Of a stretch of 64,000 nucleotides of DNA, positions 17,896 to 26,209 are shown in pieces. The DNA is from Chryseobacterium sp. 3008163. Its GTDB lineage: Bacteria; Bacteroidota; Bacteroidia; Flavobacteriales; Weeksellaceae. The stretch lies in assembly GCF_003669035.1 (NCBI RefSeq), contig NZ_CP033070.1:2604001-2668000 (forward strand), written 5' to 3'. The notes beneath the pieces were generated by a model. That model was not told where the DNA came from. It was given only the letters and a program-made list of their open reading frames with translations, and searched no databases. The translations under genes were made by a program, and so were the position numbers. Position 1 is the first letter of the stretch. Each line of letters opens with the position of its first letter.

Positions 17896-18856
17896 AGATT
17901 TTATTTTTCATTTCTTCGTACTCGTCTTCTAACTTGCTCATGTGCGTGATTCCGCCGCCGCTTTTGAAATACAGTTGATCGGCTTCTTTTTCGATAAAAC
18001 GAATCATCACACAACTGTCTAGATTTTCACCATCAAACCAACCGCAAACTCCGGTGTAAAAACCTCTGTCAAAGCCTTCTGCTTCCAAAATAATTTCTAA
18101 AGTTTTGGGTTTTGGTGCACCTAAAATAGAACCTGCAGGCAAAAGTTTTTGCATAATGCTTCCCACTTTTCCTTTAAATTCGGACTTCAGATTTCCTGAA
18201 ATTTCTGAGCTCATTGCAAAAAGATCTTTTTGATGTGTTTTCAGAAAATCAATGTACTGAAATTTATCCACCTTCACATCATCTGCGACAATGCTCAAAT
18301 CATTTCTAAGCAAATCGACAACAGTGTAATGTTCGGCTTTTTCTTTTTTATCGTTCTTCAAAACTTCTGCTGCATTCTCCAAAGATGCATCAATCGTTCC
18401 TTTCATCGGATAAGTGAAGATTTTATCACTGATTATTTTGACGAAAGTTTCAGGAGAAAAAAATACGAAAAAATCTTTATATAAAACCTTGTATTTTGCC
18501 TGAGAATGATAAAAAATTTCTTCTAAACTCAGATTGGTTTCAATTTTTGTTTTTCGGGTATAATTCGTTAAGTATGAATTTCCTAAGCGAATATTACGTT
18601 GAACATGATCAAAACCTTTTTGAAAGCTTTCAAGCGATTCAGGAAAAGATTTCAATTCTGTTTTTTTATTTAATGCTTCCTGTTTTTCTGTGTTTGAAAA
18701 TGACTGAAAATCAATTAACAAACCGTTTTCATTAATTTCATTCTCCTTAAAAATTTCTACCTTGTCAACGAGAAAGTCTATGATAAAGAAAAAGGGAACT
18801 TTCTGAAGTGAAAGTTCGTCCATTTCAATAAATTTTTGATGATTTGCCGAAAACAT
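17879..18856 (-). CDS. pabB: Aminodeoxychorismate synthase component I
   Basis: A 325-aa chorismate-binding enzyme when started at the ATG 18854-18856; an in-frame extension to 18922 would run through the promoter region. It carries family motifs: YPMKGTIDASL, DLLRNDLSIVADDVKV, LPAGSILGAPKPKTLEII and RGFYTGVCGWFDG, plus FKSGGGITHMS at the end. It aminates chorismate to 4-amino-4-deoxychorismate. It lacks the N-terminal extension of full-length TrpE, which supports PabB. It pairs with the downstream class IV aminotransferase. Confidence 0.87.
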   Translation of the reverse strand: MFSANHQKFIEMDELSLQKVPFFFIIDFLVDKVEIFKENEINENGLLIDFQSFSNTEKQEALNKKTELKSFPESLESFQKGFDHVQRNIRLGNSYLTNYTRKTKIETNLSLEEIFYHSQAKYKVLYKDFFVFFSPETFVKIISDKIFTYPMKGTIDASLENAAEVLKNDKKEKAEHYTVVDLLRNDLSIVADDVKVDKFQYIDFLKTHQKDLFAMSSEISGNLKSEFKGKVGSIMQKLLPAGSILGAPKPKTLEIILEAEGFDRGFYTGVCGWFDGENLDSCVMIRFIEKEADQLYFKSGGGITHMSKLEDEYEEMKNKIYVPIH

Positions 18857-18860
18857 TCCG

Positions 18861-18888
18861 CAAAAGTAGTTATTGATGTTTACTTTTG
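18861..18888. promoter_or_regulatory. Back-to-back -7 elements for pabB and the membrane protein gene
   Basis: GCAAAAGTA (18860-18868) and TACTTTTGC (18881-18889) are exact inverted copies. On the minus strand TACTTTTG ends 4 nt before the pabB start codon; on the plus strand TACTTTTG ends 15 nt before the ATG at 18904. Both fit TAnnTTTG, so the two promoters point away from each other with only 12 bp between the boxes. Confidence 0.55.
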
Positions 18889-18903
18889 CACAAAATATTT
18901 TCA

Positions 18904-19625
18904 ATGCAGGAGAAATATCCACAAAAACCGGGACTCGATTTTATCTTAAAACAAGCGTTTTATTATTGGAACAGAACATTGCTTTTTCAGGTGATGTTTT
19001 CAATCATCTATTTTGCGGTATTTTTTACAGCATTTTTTTTCTTTGTAGATTATTATGGAATTTCTTCTTACAATGCCGAACTTATAGATGCATTTAGAAA
19101 AGGTCAGGAAGCTTATCTTGAGCAGGTTCAAAAAATGGGTACTACAGAAAATGTTATTTATTTTGATTATGCATTTTCAGGAATTTTAATATTTCTTTAT
19201 CCTTTAAATTTAGGATTTTTTCAAATTTATAAAAAGATAGATTTGAAAGAACCAATAAGCTTAGGTGATTTGTTTGCAGGATATAAAGGATTAAATTTTT
19301 TCCGTTACGTCAGTTATTTTCTTTTTGGTTTATGTTTTTTAGATTGACTACGGTTACACTTATTATTCCTGTTTTTTGGGTTATGGTAACGCTTTTTGTT
19401 GCTCCATTGATGTTTTTTCAGAATAAAACAATATTCGAAGCAATTTCTATAAACTGGAAAGTGTTAAAAATGTATTTCATAGAAATATTTGTCTGTGTTA
19501 TTGTAGCCTTTATTTTTAGATATGTTGGTTTCGCACTGTTTTTTATAGGAATATTATTTACTTTTCCTTTTTGGAATGCGATGATTTATTCACTTTATAA
19601 AACCATTTTTACAGAAGAAAGTTAA
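18904..19625 (+). CDS. Integral membrane protein, one frame break as written
   Basis: With one T restored in the T6 run at 19335-19340 this encodes a protein of about 240 aa beginning MQEKYPQKPGLDFILKQ, with four to six hydrophobic helices. The repaired junction reads FLFGLCFFRLTTVTL. It has the same plan as the next gene: an N-terminal cytoplasmic helix, a membrane pair, 'SLGDLFAGYKGLNFFRY', then 'FEAISINWKVLKMYF' before the last helices. The function is unknown. Homologues are sometimes labelled beta-carotene monooxygenases, which the sequence does not support. Confidence 0.65.
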
Positions 19626-19694
19626 ATTTTAGAATGGTAACAGATTTGTTCTCGAAAAAATTTAAATTTGAGAAACATTAAAAAAATCTAAACC

Positions 19695-20429
19695 ATGTCT
19701 GACTTTAACGAATTTGACCAGCAAGGTTCTGCTCCCAATCGAGATACAGGATCCATTATTTCGCATGCTTTCGAGATGTATAAAGGGGTTTTTCTTTATG
19801 CTCTGGTTGTAATGATTATCTACATCATAGGAGATTCCATCATAAAATCTATTTCTGGGTTTAATTCCTACACGAATTACAGCGATTTTAAAGATTTTGA
19901 TGAGGATGCTTACAAAGAAATTCTTTTTAATCGTCCAGGAATGACTTTGTATTATTCATTTACAGGTTTGTTCACGATTCTTTTATCTCCACTTTTTGTT
20001 GGATTAATTTATATTTCCAATAAATTTAATACTAAAATACCTGTTGAATTTTCAGATTTGTTTATTGGTTATCGTCAAAATTTGGGTAACATTTTACTGT
20101 ATAGTCTGATCACCAATATCATCCTTACTATTGCAGCGATGATGTGTGTGATTCCTGTATTTTTTGTTTTTCCGTTATTTCTTTTGGGTTATCCCGTTCT
20201 TTTATTTGAGAATGCAAATGCAATGGATGCAATTTCAAAAACCTACAACATTGCAAAAGAAAACTACGGTATTTTTCTAGGAACCGGAATTTTATCGGCT
20301 CTTATTTCGATTTCTGGAGTATTACTTTGTTGTTTTGGTCTGATTTTTACTTATCCATTTATTTATATCGCCATGTACTCTGTGTACTGTGCCTATCTCG
20401 GTAAACCAAGACAAATAACTTACAAATAA
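19695..20429 (+). CDS. Integral membrane protein, paralogue of the preceding gene
   Basis: A 244-aa protein with about six transmembrane helices. The N-terminus (GSIISHAFEMYKGVFLYAL) and the 'DLFIGYRQNLGNILLYSL' and 'MDAISKTYNIAKENYGIFL' segments correspond to similar segments in the proteins at 18904 and 59525, indicating one paralogous family with repeated half-units. No catalytic motif is visible. It overlaps the AI-2E-type transporter start by one base (TAATG), so it is in the same operon. Confidence 0.75.
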   Translation: MSDFNEFDQQGSAPNRDTGSIISHAFEMYKGVFLYALVVMIIYIIGDSIIKSISGFNSYTNYSDFKDFDEDAYKEILFNRPGMTLYYSFTGLFTILLSPLFVGLIYISNKFNTKIPVEFSDLFIGYRQNLGNILLYSLITNIILTIAAMMCVIPVFFVFPLFLLGYPVLLFENANAMDAISKTYNIAKENYGIFLGTGILSALISISGVLLCCFGLIFTYPFIYIAMYSVYCAYLGKPRQITYK

Positions 20430-21523
20430 TGTCAAACTACGAAAAACAAATCAGCAGTGTTGTTATCAAGCAAATTGCTCTGCTCGCTATTATATTGATT
20501 TTGGCGGCTTTAATTTGCTTTAACTTAGCACTTTTTATACCTTCTGTATTAGGGGCAATTACGATTTATGTCGTTTGCAGAAAGTATAATTTCTATCTTC
20601 AGGAGGAGAGGAAATGGAAACCTTGGGCTTCGGCTTTAGTTTTGATGGTGGCGAGTTTGATTATTATCATTCTCCCGATTTACTTCATTGCCGATCTTTT
20701 GATAGAAAAACTTGGAAATGCACAGGCTTACATGAACAAATTCAATGTTTTTATCGATAAAATTCATGATTTTGTTTATTCTAAAACTAACATTGATCTC
20801 TTAAGTAAAGAAAATATGGTGAAGGTGAAAGAAACGGCTGGTCGTTTTTCCACAACAGCATTAAGTGGTACTTTCAACACCCTTACTGTGGTCATGTCGA
20901 TGTATTTTATTCTTTATTTTATGTTTGAAAGACCGAGGTTGTTTGAAAGGATTTTGGCTTCTGCAGCACCTTTGAAAAGGGCAAATGTGTCTATGATTGG
21001 TGAGAAGATGCGTAAATTAATTATGGCCAATGCGATAGGAATTCCTGTTGTAGCTATTGGGCAGGGGATTATTGCCTTGATTGGATATTTCATTTTTGAA
21101 GCGCCAAGTCCCATTCTTCTTTTTGCTTTGACAGCAGCGGCATCGATGATTCCCATTGTGGGAGCAGCCATTATTTATGTCCCGATTTGTATTTTTATGA
21201 TTGCTGAAGGACAAACCGGTCCGGGGATTGGTTTGGGAATTTACTGTTTGGTTGTTGTAGGTCTTACAGATAATATTCTGCGCTTTACTTTATTAAAAAA
21301 ACTTGAAGATATACATCCTTTAAATACTGTTTTCGGAATCATTATGGGAATGAATTTGTTTGGGTTCATGGGATTAGTATTCGGGCCGATTTTGGTTTCT
21401 TTTACCCTTCTTTTGATTCAGGTTTACAGAAACGAATTTTCGGATGATGATACCCCAGAACTTGAACTTTCCAGTAAAGGGAATAATGACGATTTGGAAA
21501 ATAAAATTGATTTAATAGTTTAA
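20429..21523 (+). CDS. AI-2E family transporter (PerM-like)
   Basis: A 364-aa protein with about eight transmembrane helices in the AI-2E/PerM arrangement: two helices, a third (LMVASLIIIILPIYFIADLL), a long amphipathic loop (120-160), then the C-terminal membrane block with GEKMRKLIMANAIGIPVVAIGQGIIA split across two helices, SMIPIVGAAIIYVP and NLFGFMGLVFGPILVS. The family exports signals or ions in different bacteria; the substrate here is unknown. The family call is secure from the conserved C-terminal motifs. Confidence 0.88.
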   Translation: MSNYEKQISSVVIKQIALLAIILILAALICFNLALFIPSVLGAITIYVVCRKYNFYLQEERKWKPWASALVLMVASLIIIILPIYFIADLLIEKLGNAQAYMNKFNVFIDKIHDFVYSKTNIDLLSKENMVKVKETAGRFSTTALSGTFNTLTVVMSMYFILYFMFERPRLFERILASAAPLKRANVSMIGEKMRKLIMANAIGIPVVAIGQGIIALIGYFIFEAPSPILLFALTAAASMIPIVGAAIIYVPICIFMIAEGQTGPGIGLGIYCLVVVGLTDNILRFTLLKKLEDIHPLNTVFGIIMGMNLFGFMGLVFGPILVSFTLLLIQVYRNEFSDDDTPELELSSKGNNDDLENKIDLIV

Positions 21524-21527
21524 AAAA

Positions 21528-21794
21528 ATGGAGCAGGGAATAAATCCTGAAATTTTACAGGAAATTTGTGTGGTGAAAATGCCTTTCGGAAAGTATCAAA
21601 ACACTGTTTTGGCTGACTTACCAATAAGCTATTTAGAATGGTTTAACAGACAAGGGATGCCAAAAGGAAAACTGGGAATGCAATTGGCGACAATTTATGA
21701 GATAAAATTAAATGGTTTGATGGATTTGTTGACGCCGCTTCGTGGAGGGAAAGTGGAGTATGAGAAGCCTAAGACGAAGGTTTATAAGTTCTAA
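21528..21794 (+). CDS. DUF3820 family protein
   Basis: An 88-aa cytosolic protein. The DUF3820 pattern is clear: MPFGKYQNTVLADLPISYLEW followed by MPKGKLGMQLATIYEIKLNGL and a basic tail. It starts 4 nt after the transporter stop. Homologues are found next to nucleases and helicases as well as transporters; the function is not established. Confidence 0.85.
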   Translation: MEQGINPEILQEICVVKMPFGKYQNTVLADLPISYLEWFNRQGMPKGKLGMQLATIYEIKLNGLMDLLTPLRGGKVEYEKPKTKVYKF

Positions 21795-21810
21795 ATAATA
21801 GATTTATTAG

Positions 21811-21849
21811 AAAATTTCGGTGGCTCCCAAAGGGAGCCACCGAAATTTT
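21811..21849. terminator. Strong bidirectional terminator, DUF3820/uvrB
   Basis: An 18-bp perfect stem (AAAATTTCGGTGGCTCCC and its complement) with a 3-nt loop AAA lies between two convergent genes, with A/T-rich flanks on both sides. Confidence 0.85.
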
Positions 21850-21863
21850 AAATAGATATAAAA

Positions 21864-23855
21864 TTAACCCTTCAAAGCTGCAATCTCATCTCTCAACTGT
21901 GCCGCTTTTATAAAGTCTAAATTTTTAGCAGCGCCTTCCATTTCTTTCTGCTTTTGAGCAACTAATTTTTCTACATCTTCTGTTGCGTAGGTTGCTTTTA
22001 CGTCGGCAACTTTTTGTAAAATTTGTTTCTGAGTATATTTTTCGTCTGGGAAATCTTTACTTCTTCCAACGAGATTTTCAGAGATCTTTTTATTTAAAGC
22101 CATCGGAACCTTGCCGTGTTCAAGATTGTAAGCTATTTGTTTTTCACGACGGTATTCGGTTTCATCGAGAGTTGCCTGCATTGATTTGGTAATCTTGTCT
22201 GCGTATAAAATGGCTCTTCCGTTAAGATTTCTTGCCGCACGACCAACCGTCTGAATCATTGATCTTCTGCTTCTTAGCATTCCTTCTTTGTCGGCATCAA
22301 GAATTGCAACGAGCGAAACTTCCGGTAAATCTAATCCTTCTCTCAATAAGTTGACCCCAATTAAAACATCAAAAATCCCAAGACGTAAATCCTGCATAAT
22401 CTGAATACGCTCCAAAGTTTCAACATCAGAGTGAATGTATCTTGTTCTGATGCCAAATCTTACAAAATATTTTGTCAGTTCTTCAGCCATTTTCTTGGTT
22501 AAAGTAGTTACCAAAACTCTTTCATCTATTTCAGCGCGTTTTCTGATTTCTTCCATTAAATCATCAATCTGATTCAAAGAAGGACGAATTTCAATAATCG
22601 GATCTAGAAGTCCGGTCGGACGGATAATCTGTTCAATATATTCCCCGCCTGTTTTTTCCAGTTCATAATCTGCCGGCGTAGCGGAAACATAAATTACCTG
22701 ATTTTGAATTCCTTCAAACTCTTCAAACTTCAGAGGACGGTTATCCATTGCAGCAGGAAGACGGAATCCGTATTCTACCAAAGCTTCTTTACGGCTTCTG
22801 TCACCTCCATACATGGCATGAACCTGTGGAACGGTAACGTGGCTTTCGTCAATAACCATCAAATAATCTTTCGGGAAATAATCTAAAAGGCAGAAAGGTC
22901 TTGAGCCCGGTAATCTTCCATCAAGATAGCGTGAATAATTCTCAATTCCTGAGCAGTAACCTAATTCTTTGATCATTTCAAGATCGAGTTCTGTTCTTTC
23001 CTGAAGTCTTTTTGATTCTAAAGGTTTTCCGATTTCAGAAAAGAAGTCGACTTGTTTGACCATATCATCCTGAATATTTCTGATGGCTCCATTCAAAGTT
23101 TCCTTTGAGGTCACAAAAAGGTTGGCAGGGTAAATTTGAATCTGGTCAAAATTAGCAGTTGTATTTCCTGAAATAGGATCAAAACTCTGGATTTTTTCAA
23201 TTTCATCTCCAAAAAACTGAATTCTTACGCCGTTATCTGCATAAGCTGGGAAAATATCTACTACATCTCCTTTTACACGAAACGTACCTCTCGAAAAGTC
23301 TGCCAATGTTCTGGAATATAAAGCATTAACTAAAGAATGGAGTAATGCTGTTCTTGTTGTTTTCTCACCAATTTCAAGTGAAATCAAAGACTTATGAAAT
23401 TCCGCAGGGTTTCCAACACCGTAAATGCATGATACTGAAGCAACAATCAAAACATCTCTTCGTCCTGAAAGTAAGCTTGCAATCGCCGAAAGTCGAAGTT
23501 TTTCGACTTCTTCGTTGATGCTGAGATCTTTTTCAATATAAGTTCCTGAACTTGCGATGTAAGCTTCAGGCTGATAATAATCGTAGTAACTCACAAAATA
23601 TTCAACAGCATTTTCGGGGAAGAATTCTTTAAACTCCATGAAAAGCTGAGCTGCCAAAGTTTTATTGTGAGCCAAAACTAAAGTTGGCTTCTGTGTATTG
23701 TGAACGACATTGGCAACGGTAAACGTTTTCCCGGAACCTGTCACCCCGAGTAGAGTCTGATATTTTTCACCGATTTCTAAACCTTCAGTTAGTTTTTCAA
23801 TGGCTGTAGGTTGATCTCCGGTTGGTTTATATTCTGATTGAAGATTAAATTTCAT
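21864..23855 (-). CDS. uvrB: Excinuclease ABC subunit UvrB
   Basis: A 663-aa nucleotide-excision-repair helicase that loads UvrC at lesions found by UvrA. Walker A is GVTGSGKTFTVANV, the beta-hairpin region carries YYDYYQPEAYI, the DEAD-type box is VIDESHVT, motif VI is QTVGRAARN, and the C-terminal UVR motif for UvrC binding is present (LVAQKQKEMEGAAKNLDFIKAA in two pieces). Length is normal. The start at 23855 lies 4 nt after a TAAATTTG box. Confidence 0.97.
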   Translation of the reverse strand: MKFNLQSEYKPTGDQPTAIEKLTEGLEIGEKYQTLLGVTGSGKTFTVANVVHNTQKPTLVLAHNKTLAAQLFMEFKEFFPENAVEYFVSYYDYYQPEAYIASSGTYIEKDLSINEEVEKLRLSAIASLLSGRRDVLIVASVSCIYGVGNPAEFHKSLISLEIGEKTTRTALLHSLVNALYSRTLADFSRGTFRVKGDVVDIFPAYADNGVRIQFFGDEIEKIQSFDPISGNTTANFDQIQIYPANLFVTSKETLNGAIRNIQDDMVKQVDFFSEIGKPLESKRLQERTELDLEMIKELGYCSGIENYSRYLDGRLPGSRPFCLLDYFPKDYLMVIDESHVTVPQVHAMYGGDRSRKEALVEYGFRLPAAMDNRPLKFEEFEGIQNQVIYVSATPADYELEKTGGEYIEQIIRPTGLLDPIIEIRPSLNQIDDLMEEIRKRAEIDERVLVTTLTKKMAEELTKYFVRFGIRTRYIHSDVETLERIQIMQDLRLGIFDVLIGVNLLREGLDLPEVSLVAILDADKEGMLRSRRSMIQTVGRAARNLNGRAILYADKITKSMQATLDETEYRREKQIAYNLEHGKVPMALNKKISENLVGRSKDFPDEKYTQKQILQKVADVKATYATEDVEKLVAQKQKEMEGAAKNLDFIKAAQLRDEIAALKG

Positions 23856-23859
23856 ACAT

Positions 23860-23867
23860 CAAATTTA
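23860..23867 (-). promoter_or_regulatory. -7 promoter element of uvrB (leaderless)
   Basis: On the minus strand TAAATTTG matches TAnnTTTG and ends 4 nt before the uvrB ATG. It lies just beyond the T-run of the preceding terminator. Confidence 0.6.
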
Positions 23868-23879
23868 TGAAATAAAAAA

Positions 23880-23897
23880 GAGTCCTAAAGAGGACTC
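23880..23897 (-). terminator. Terminator of the blaI-blaR1 operon
   Basis: GAGTCCT and AGGACTC form a 7-bp perfect stem with a 4-nt loop, followed on the minus strand by six T's. It is 11 nt after the blaR1-like stop codon. Confidence 0.85.
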
Positions 23898-23908
23898 CCG
23901 AATATAAT

Positions 23909-25727
23909 TTATTGTGTTTTTTTCGTAGATTCAAATGTCATTGTCAATGGTAGGCTGAATGTTGTTCTTACCTGTTTTCCGTTATCTGTTGCGGGTTTCC
24001 ACTTTGTATTTGCAACTACTGATTTTACGGCTCGTTCGGCTTCATTATTAAATAATTTATTATCTCCAATTGCTATTACTTTATCAATATTACCGTTCTC
24101 ATCAATTGCAATGTAAACTGCAGATTTAACTGTACCTTCATCACCCTTAAAAACTGACCCATCAAAAATTCCTGCAATCTTATTCCTAAAGTTATTTGTG
24201 CCACCCGGAAATTCTGCCTGTACAAAATTAGTTGATGGAGGAGGTGGTGGTGGAATAGAAAGATCCTGAACTTTTTTTGCATCTGAATCAGAATTTTGAG
24301 AATTTACCTCTTTCAATTTTGTATCTACATTTTTTCCCGGAGTGATAGTATCTTTTCCTTTGATGAACGCTTTTGCTTTAAAACCCATGAAGGTTTTTTC
24401 CTTTTCATTTTGGTAATTTTGAAAATATTGATGTGTCATTAAATTTACCTGATAAGGTTCAGGATTTTTTGCGCTTATAGCATTAGGGTACCTCTTGCTT
24501 ACAGATTGATGTGAAAAATCTTCGGGCTTGTAGTTTTGTAGATCCTGATTTTTGGTTTTCTTACCGTCAATCCATAAACCGTATTTTTTCGAATTCTTAA
24601 AATCATTAAGTTGATTTTGGGTTACATTAATTTTTTCAGATTTTTTTATATTAAAAAAGTAAAATGGAGTTGCGTCTCTCTGTTCTTTCGTAAGTTGAAA
24701 ATAGAGATCTTTAAGTTTTTCTCGGTCAGATAAACTTACAGTTTTCTCAAACTCTGCATATTTTTTTAGTTCTATAAGATTACCATATTTTTTAATTATC
24801 TTATTAAACTCAGTGTAAGGATCTTCCGCAAAAATACTTTCAGTTTTGCCTGAAATTTGAGGTAAAGAATCTTTTGCATAGACTTTCTCCACAAAAAAAC
24901 CTGCAAGCAGAATAAATAGAGGTATAGCTAAATACTTTTTTGCCTCCGCAAATTTTGAATTTGTTTTTGTCATCATAATGAATCTTTTTTTGTGTTATTG
25001 AAATTGAATTGGTGTGTTAATTGTAAGTTTTGCTGTTTCAGAACTTCATTCAGAATCAGTTCCTGATAGTTTTTAATGTTTTCATTTTGATAATAACTTC
25101 TTCATCTGCCAAAAATTCATGATTGGTAATCATCACATTTTTATAAAAGTAAATGAAAGGATTGAACCACGAAAAAGCCTTTACAACTTCGATCAGTAAT
25201 ACATCGAATGAATGCTTTTGTTTTACATGAATTTCCTCGTGAAGAAATATTCTTTCGTCAATTTTTTGATCCTTAAAATACTTTTCGGAAAGATAAATTG
25301 TATTCAAAAAACTAAACGGCGTAATCTCTTTTTTAAGCAAAATGACATTTCGGTTCTGATAAATGATTTTCCGGCCTTTAAGTGTTTTAATTTTTAGTAT
25401 TGAATACAGCATTTTTGCAATCAATATTCCTGAGATTACGAAATAAATGATCTGCAATAATTGAGTGTAATCGAACGTTTCCGCCTGCATTGTAGTAGAA
25501 TTCTGCAAAATCTGTTGTGGAATTTCCTGCTCAATCAACAGAACTGGTTTGTTCTTTACAATTTCCTTGGTTTCAATCGTCACAAAAGGAATTGAGTAGG
25601 AGAAAATAAGCCCCAACAATAAATAAAAGCGGTTGAAGGTCAATGTTTTCTCTTTTGCCAGAAATAAATAGTAGAGTCCAAGCACAATTCCTGAACACAG
25701 AATTATTTTTAGAATGATCGTTTCCAT
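23909..25727 (-). CDS. BlaR1-like M56 metallopeptidase with C-terminal TonB domain, two frame breaks
   Basis: Restoring one base in the T4 run at 25085-25088 and one in the T7 run at 24985-24991 gives a single protein of about 606 aa. Order: an M56 membrane peptidase with about four helices and the zinc motif HEEIH (near residue 167), then NHEFLADE, a linker QFNFNNTKKRFIMMT, a further membrane helix (YLAIPLFILLAGFFVEKVYA), a periplasmic linker, a PPPPPP stretch and a C-terminal TonB-like domain (VYIAIDENGNIDKV, NTKWKPATDNGK). The BlaI gene lies 2 nt upstream. In the family the peptidase senses a signal and triggers loss of the BlaI repressor. As written, the two halves look like separate genes. 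Confidence 0.82.
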
Positions 25728-25729
25728 GG

Positions 25730-26101
25730 CTATTCTTTTATTTCTTTGTCGATAATTTCACGAAGTTCTTTCAACTGCTTCTGACTCAATTTAGTGTTTG
25801 AGGTAAAAAACGATGCAAACTGTGTCACCGAGCTGTTAAAAAAACGGTCAATCATAGAAGTCATTTCTTCTTTGAAATATTCACTTTTCGCAACTTTTGG
25901 AAAGTATTCGCGTGAATTTCCATATAAGGTGTAGCCTACTAAATCTTTATTCTGCATTCTTTTGAGTAAAGTTGCTACCGTTGTTGATGCAGGTTTTGGT
26001 GCAGGGTAAGATTCCAGAATTTCTTTCATGAAAAGCTTTTGTTTTTCCCAAAGCATTTCCATAATCACTTCTTCAGAATCTGTCAGTTTTATTTCTTTCA
26101 T
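25730..26101 (-). CDS. BlaI/MecI/CopY family transcriptional repressor
   Basis: A 123-aa winged-helix repressor: LTDSEEVIMEMLWEKQKLFMKEI, then the recognition-helix region PASTTVATLLKRMQNKDLVGY and a C-terminal dimerisation helix ending in LKELREIIDKEI. It is inactivated by cleavage in the BlaI/BlaR1 scheme. It is paired with the downstream M56 gene and probably controls its own operon through the dyad at 26124-26137. Confidence 0.9.
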   Translation of the reverse strand: MKEIKLTDSEEVIMEMLWEKQKLFMKEILESYPAPKPASTTVATLLKRMQNKDLVGYTLYGNSREYFPKVAKSEYFKEEMTSMIDRFFNSSVTQFASFFTSNTKLSQKQLKELREIIDKEIKE

Positions 26102-26123
26102 GTTCTACGTATTTCTATTTTGC

Positions 26124-26137
26124 TCTACAAATGTAGA
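26124..26137 (-). promoter_or_regulatory. Putative BlaI operator overlapping the -7 box
   Basis: TCTACAAATGTAGA is a 14-bp dyad with the TACA-NN-TGTA core typical of BlaI/MecI operators. On the minus strand the same bases contain TACATTTG, a match to the -7 consensus TAnnTTTG, 26 nt before the blaI start codon. A bound repressor would cover the promoter, giving autorepression. Confidence 0.7.
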
Positions 26138-26209
26138 ATAAAAATTTAATTCTGCAATTTTTTATGGCATTATTTTTACACTCATCTCATGACCACTTAA
26201 ATATTATTT

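Noticed and set aside
18904..20429. Beta-carotene 15,15'-monooxygenase
   Set aside because: Databases attach this name to similar membrane proteins, but there are no iron-binding histidines or propeller features.
23909..25727. Separate TonB gene and truncated BlaR1 gene
   Set aside because: The sequence between them (NHEFLADE through QFNFNNTKKRF) continues the family pattern when two bases are restored, and there is no start signal for a separate TonB-like gene.
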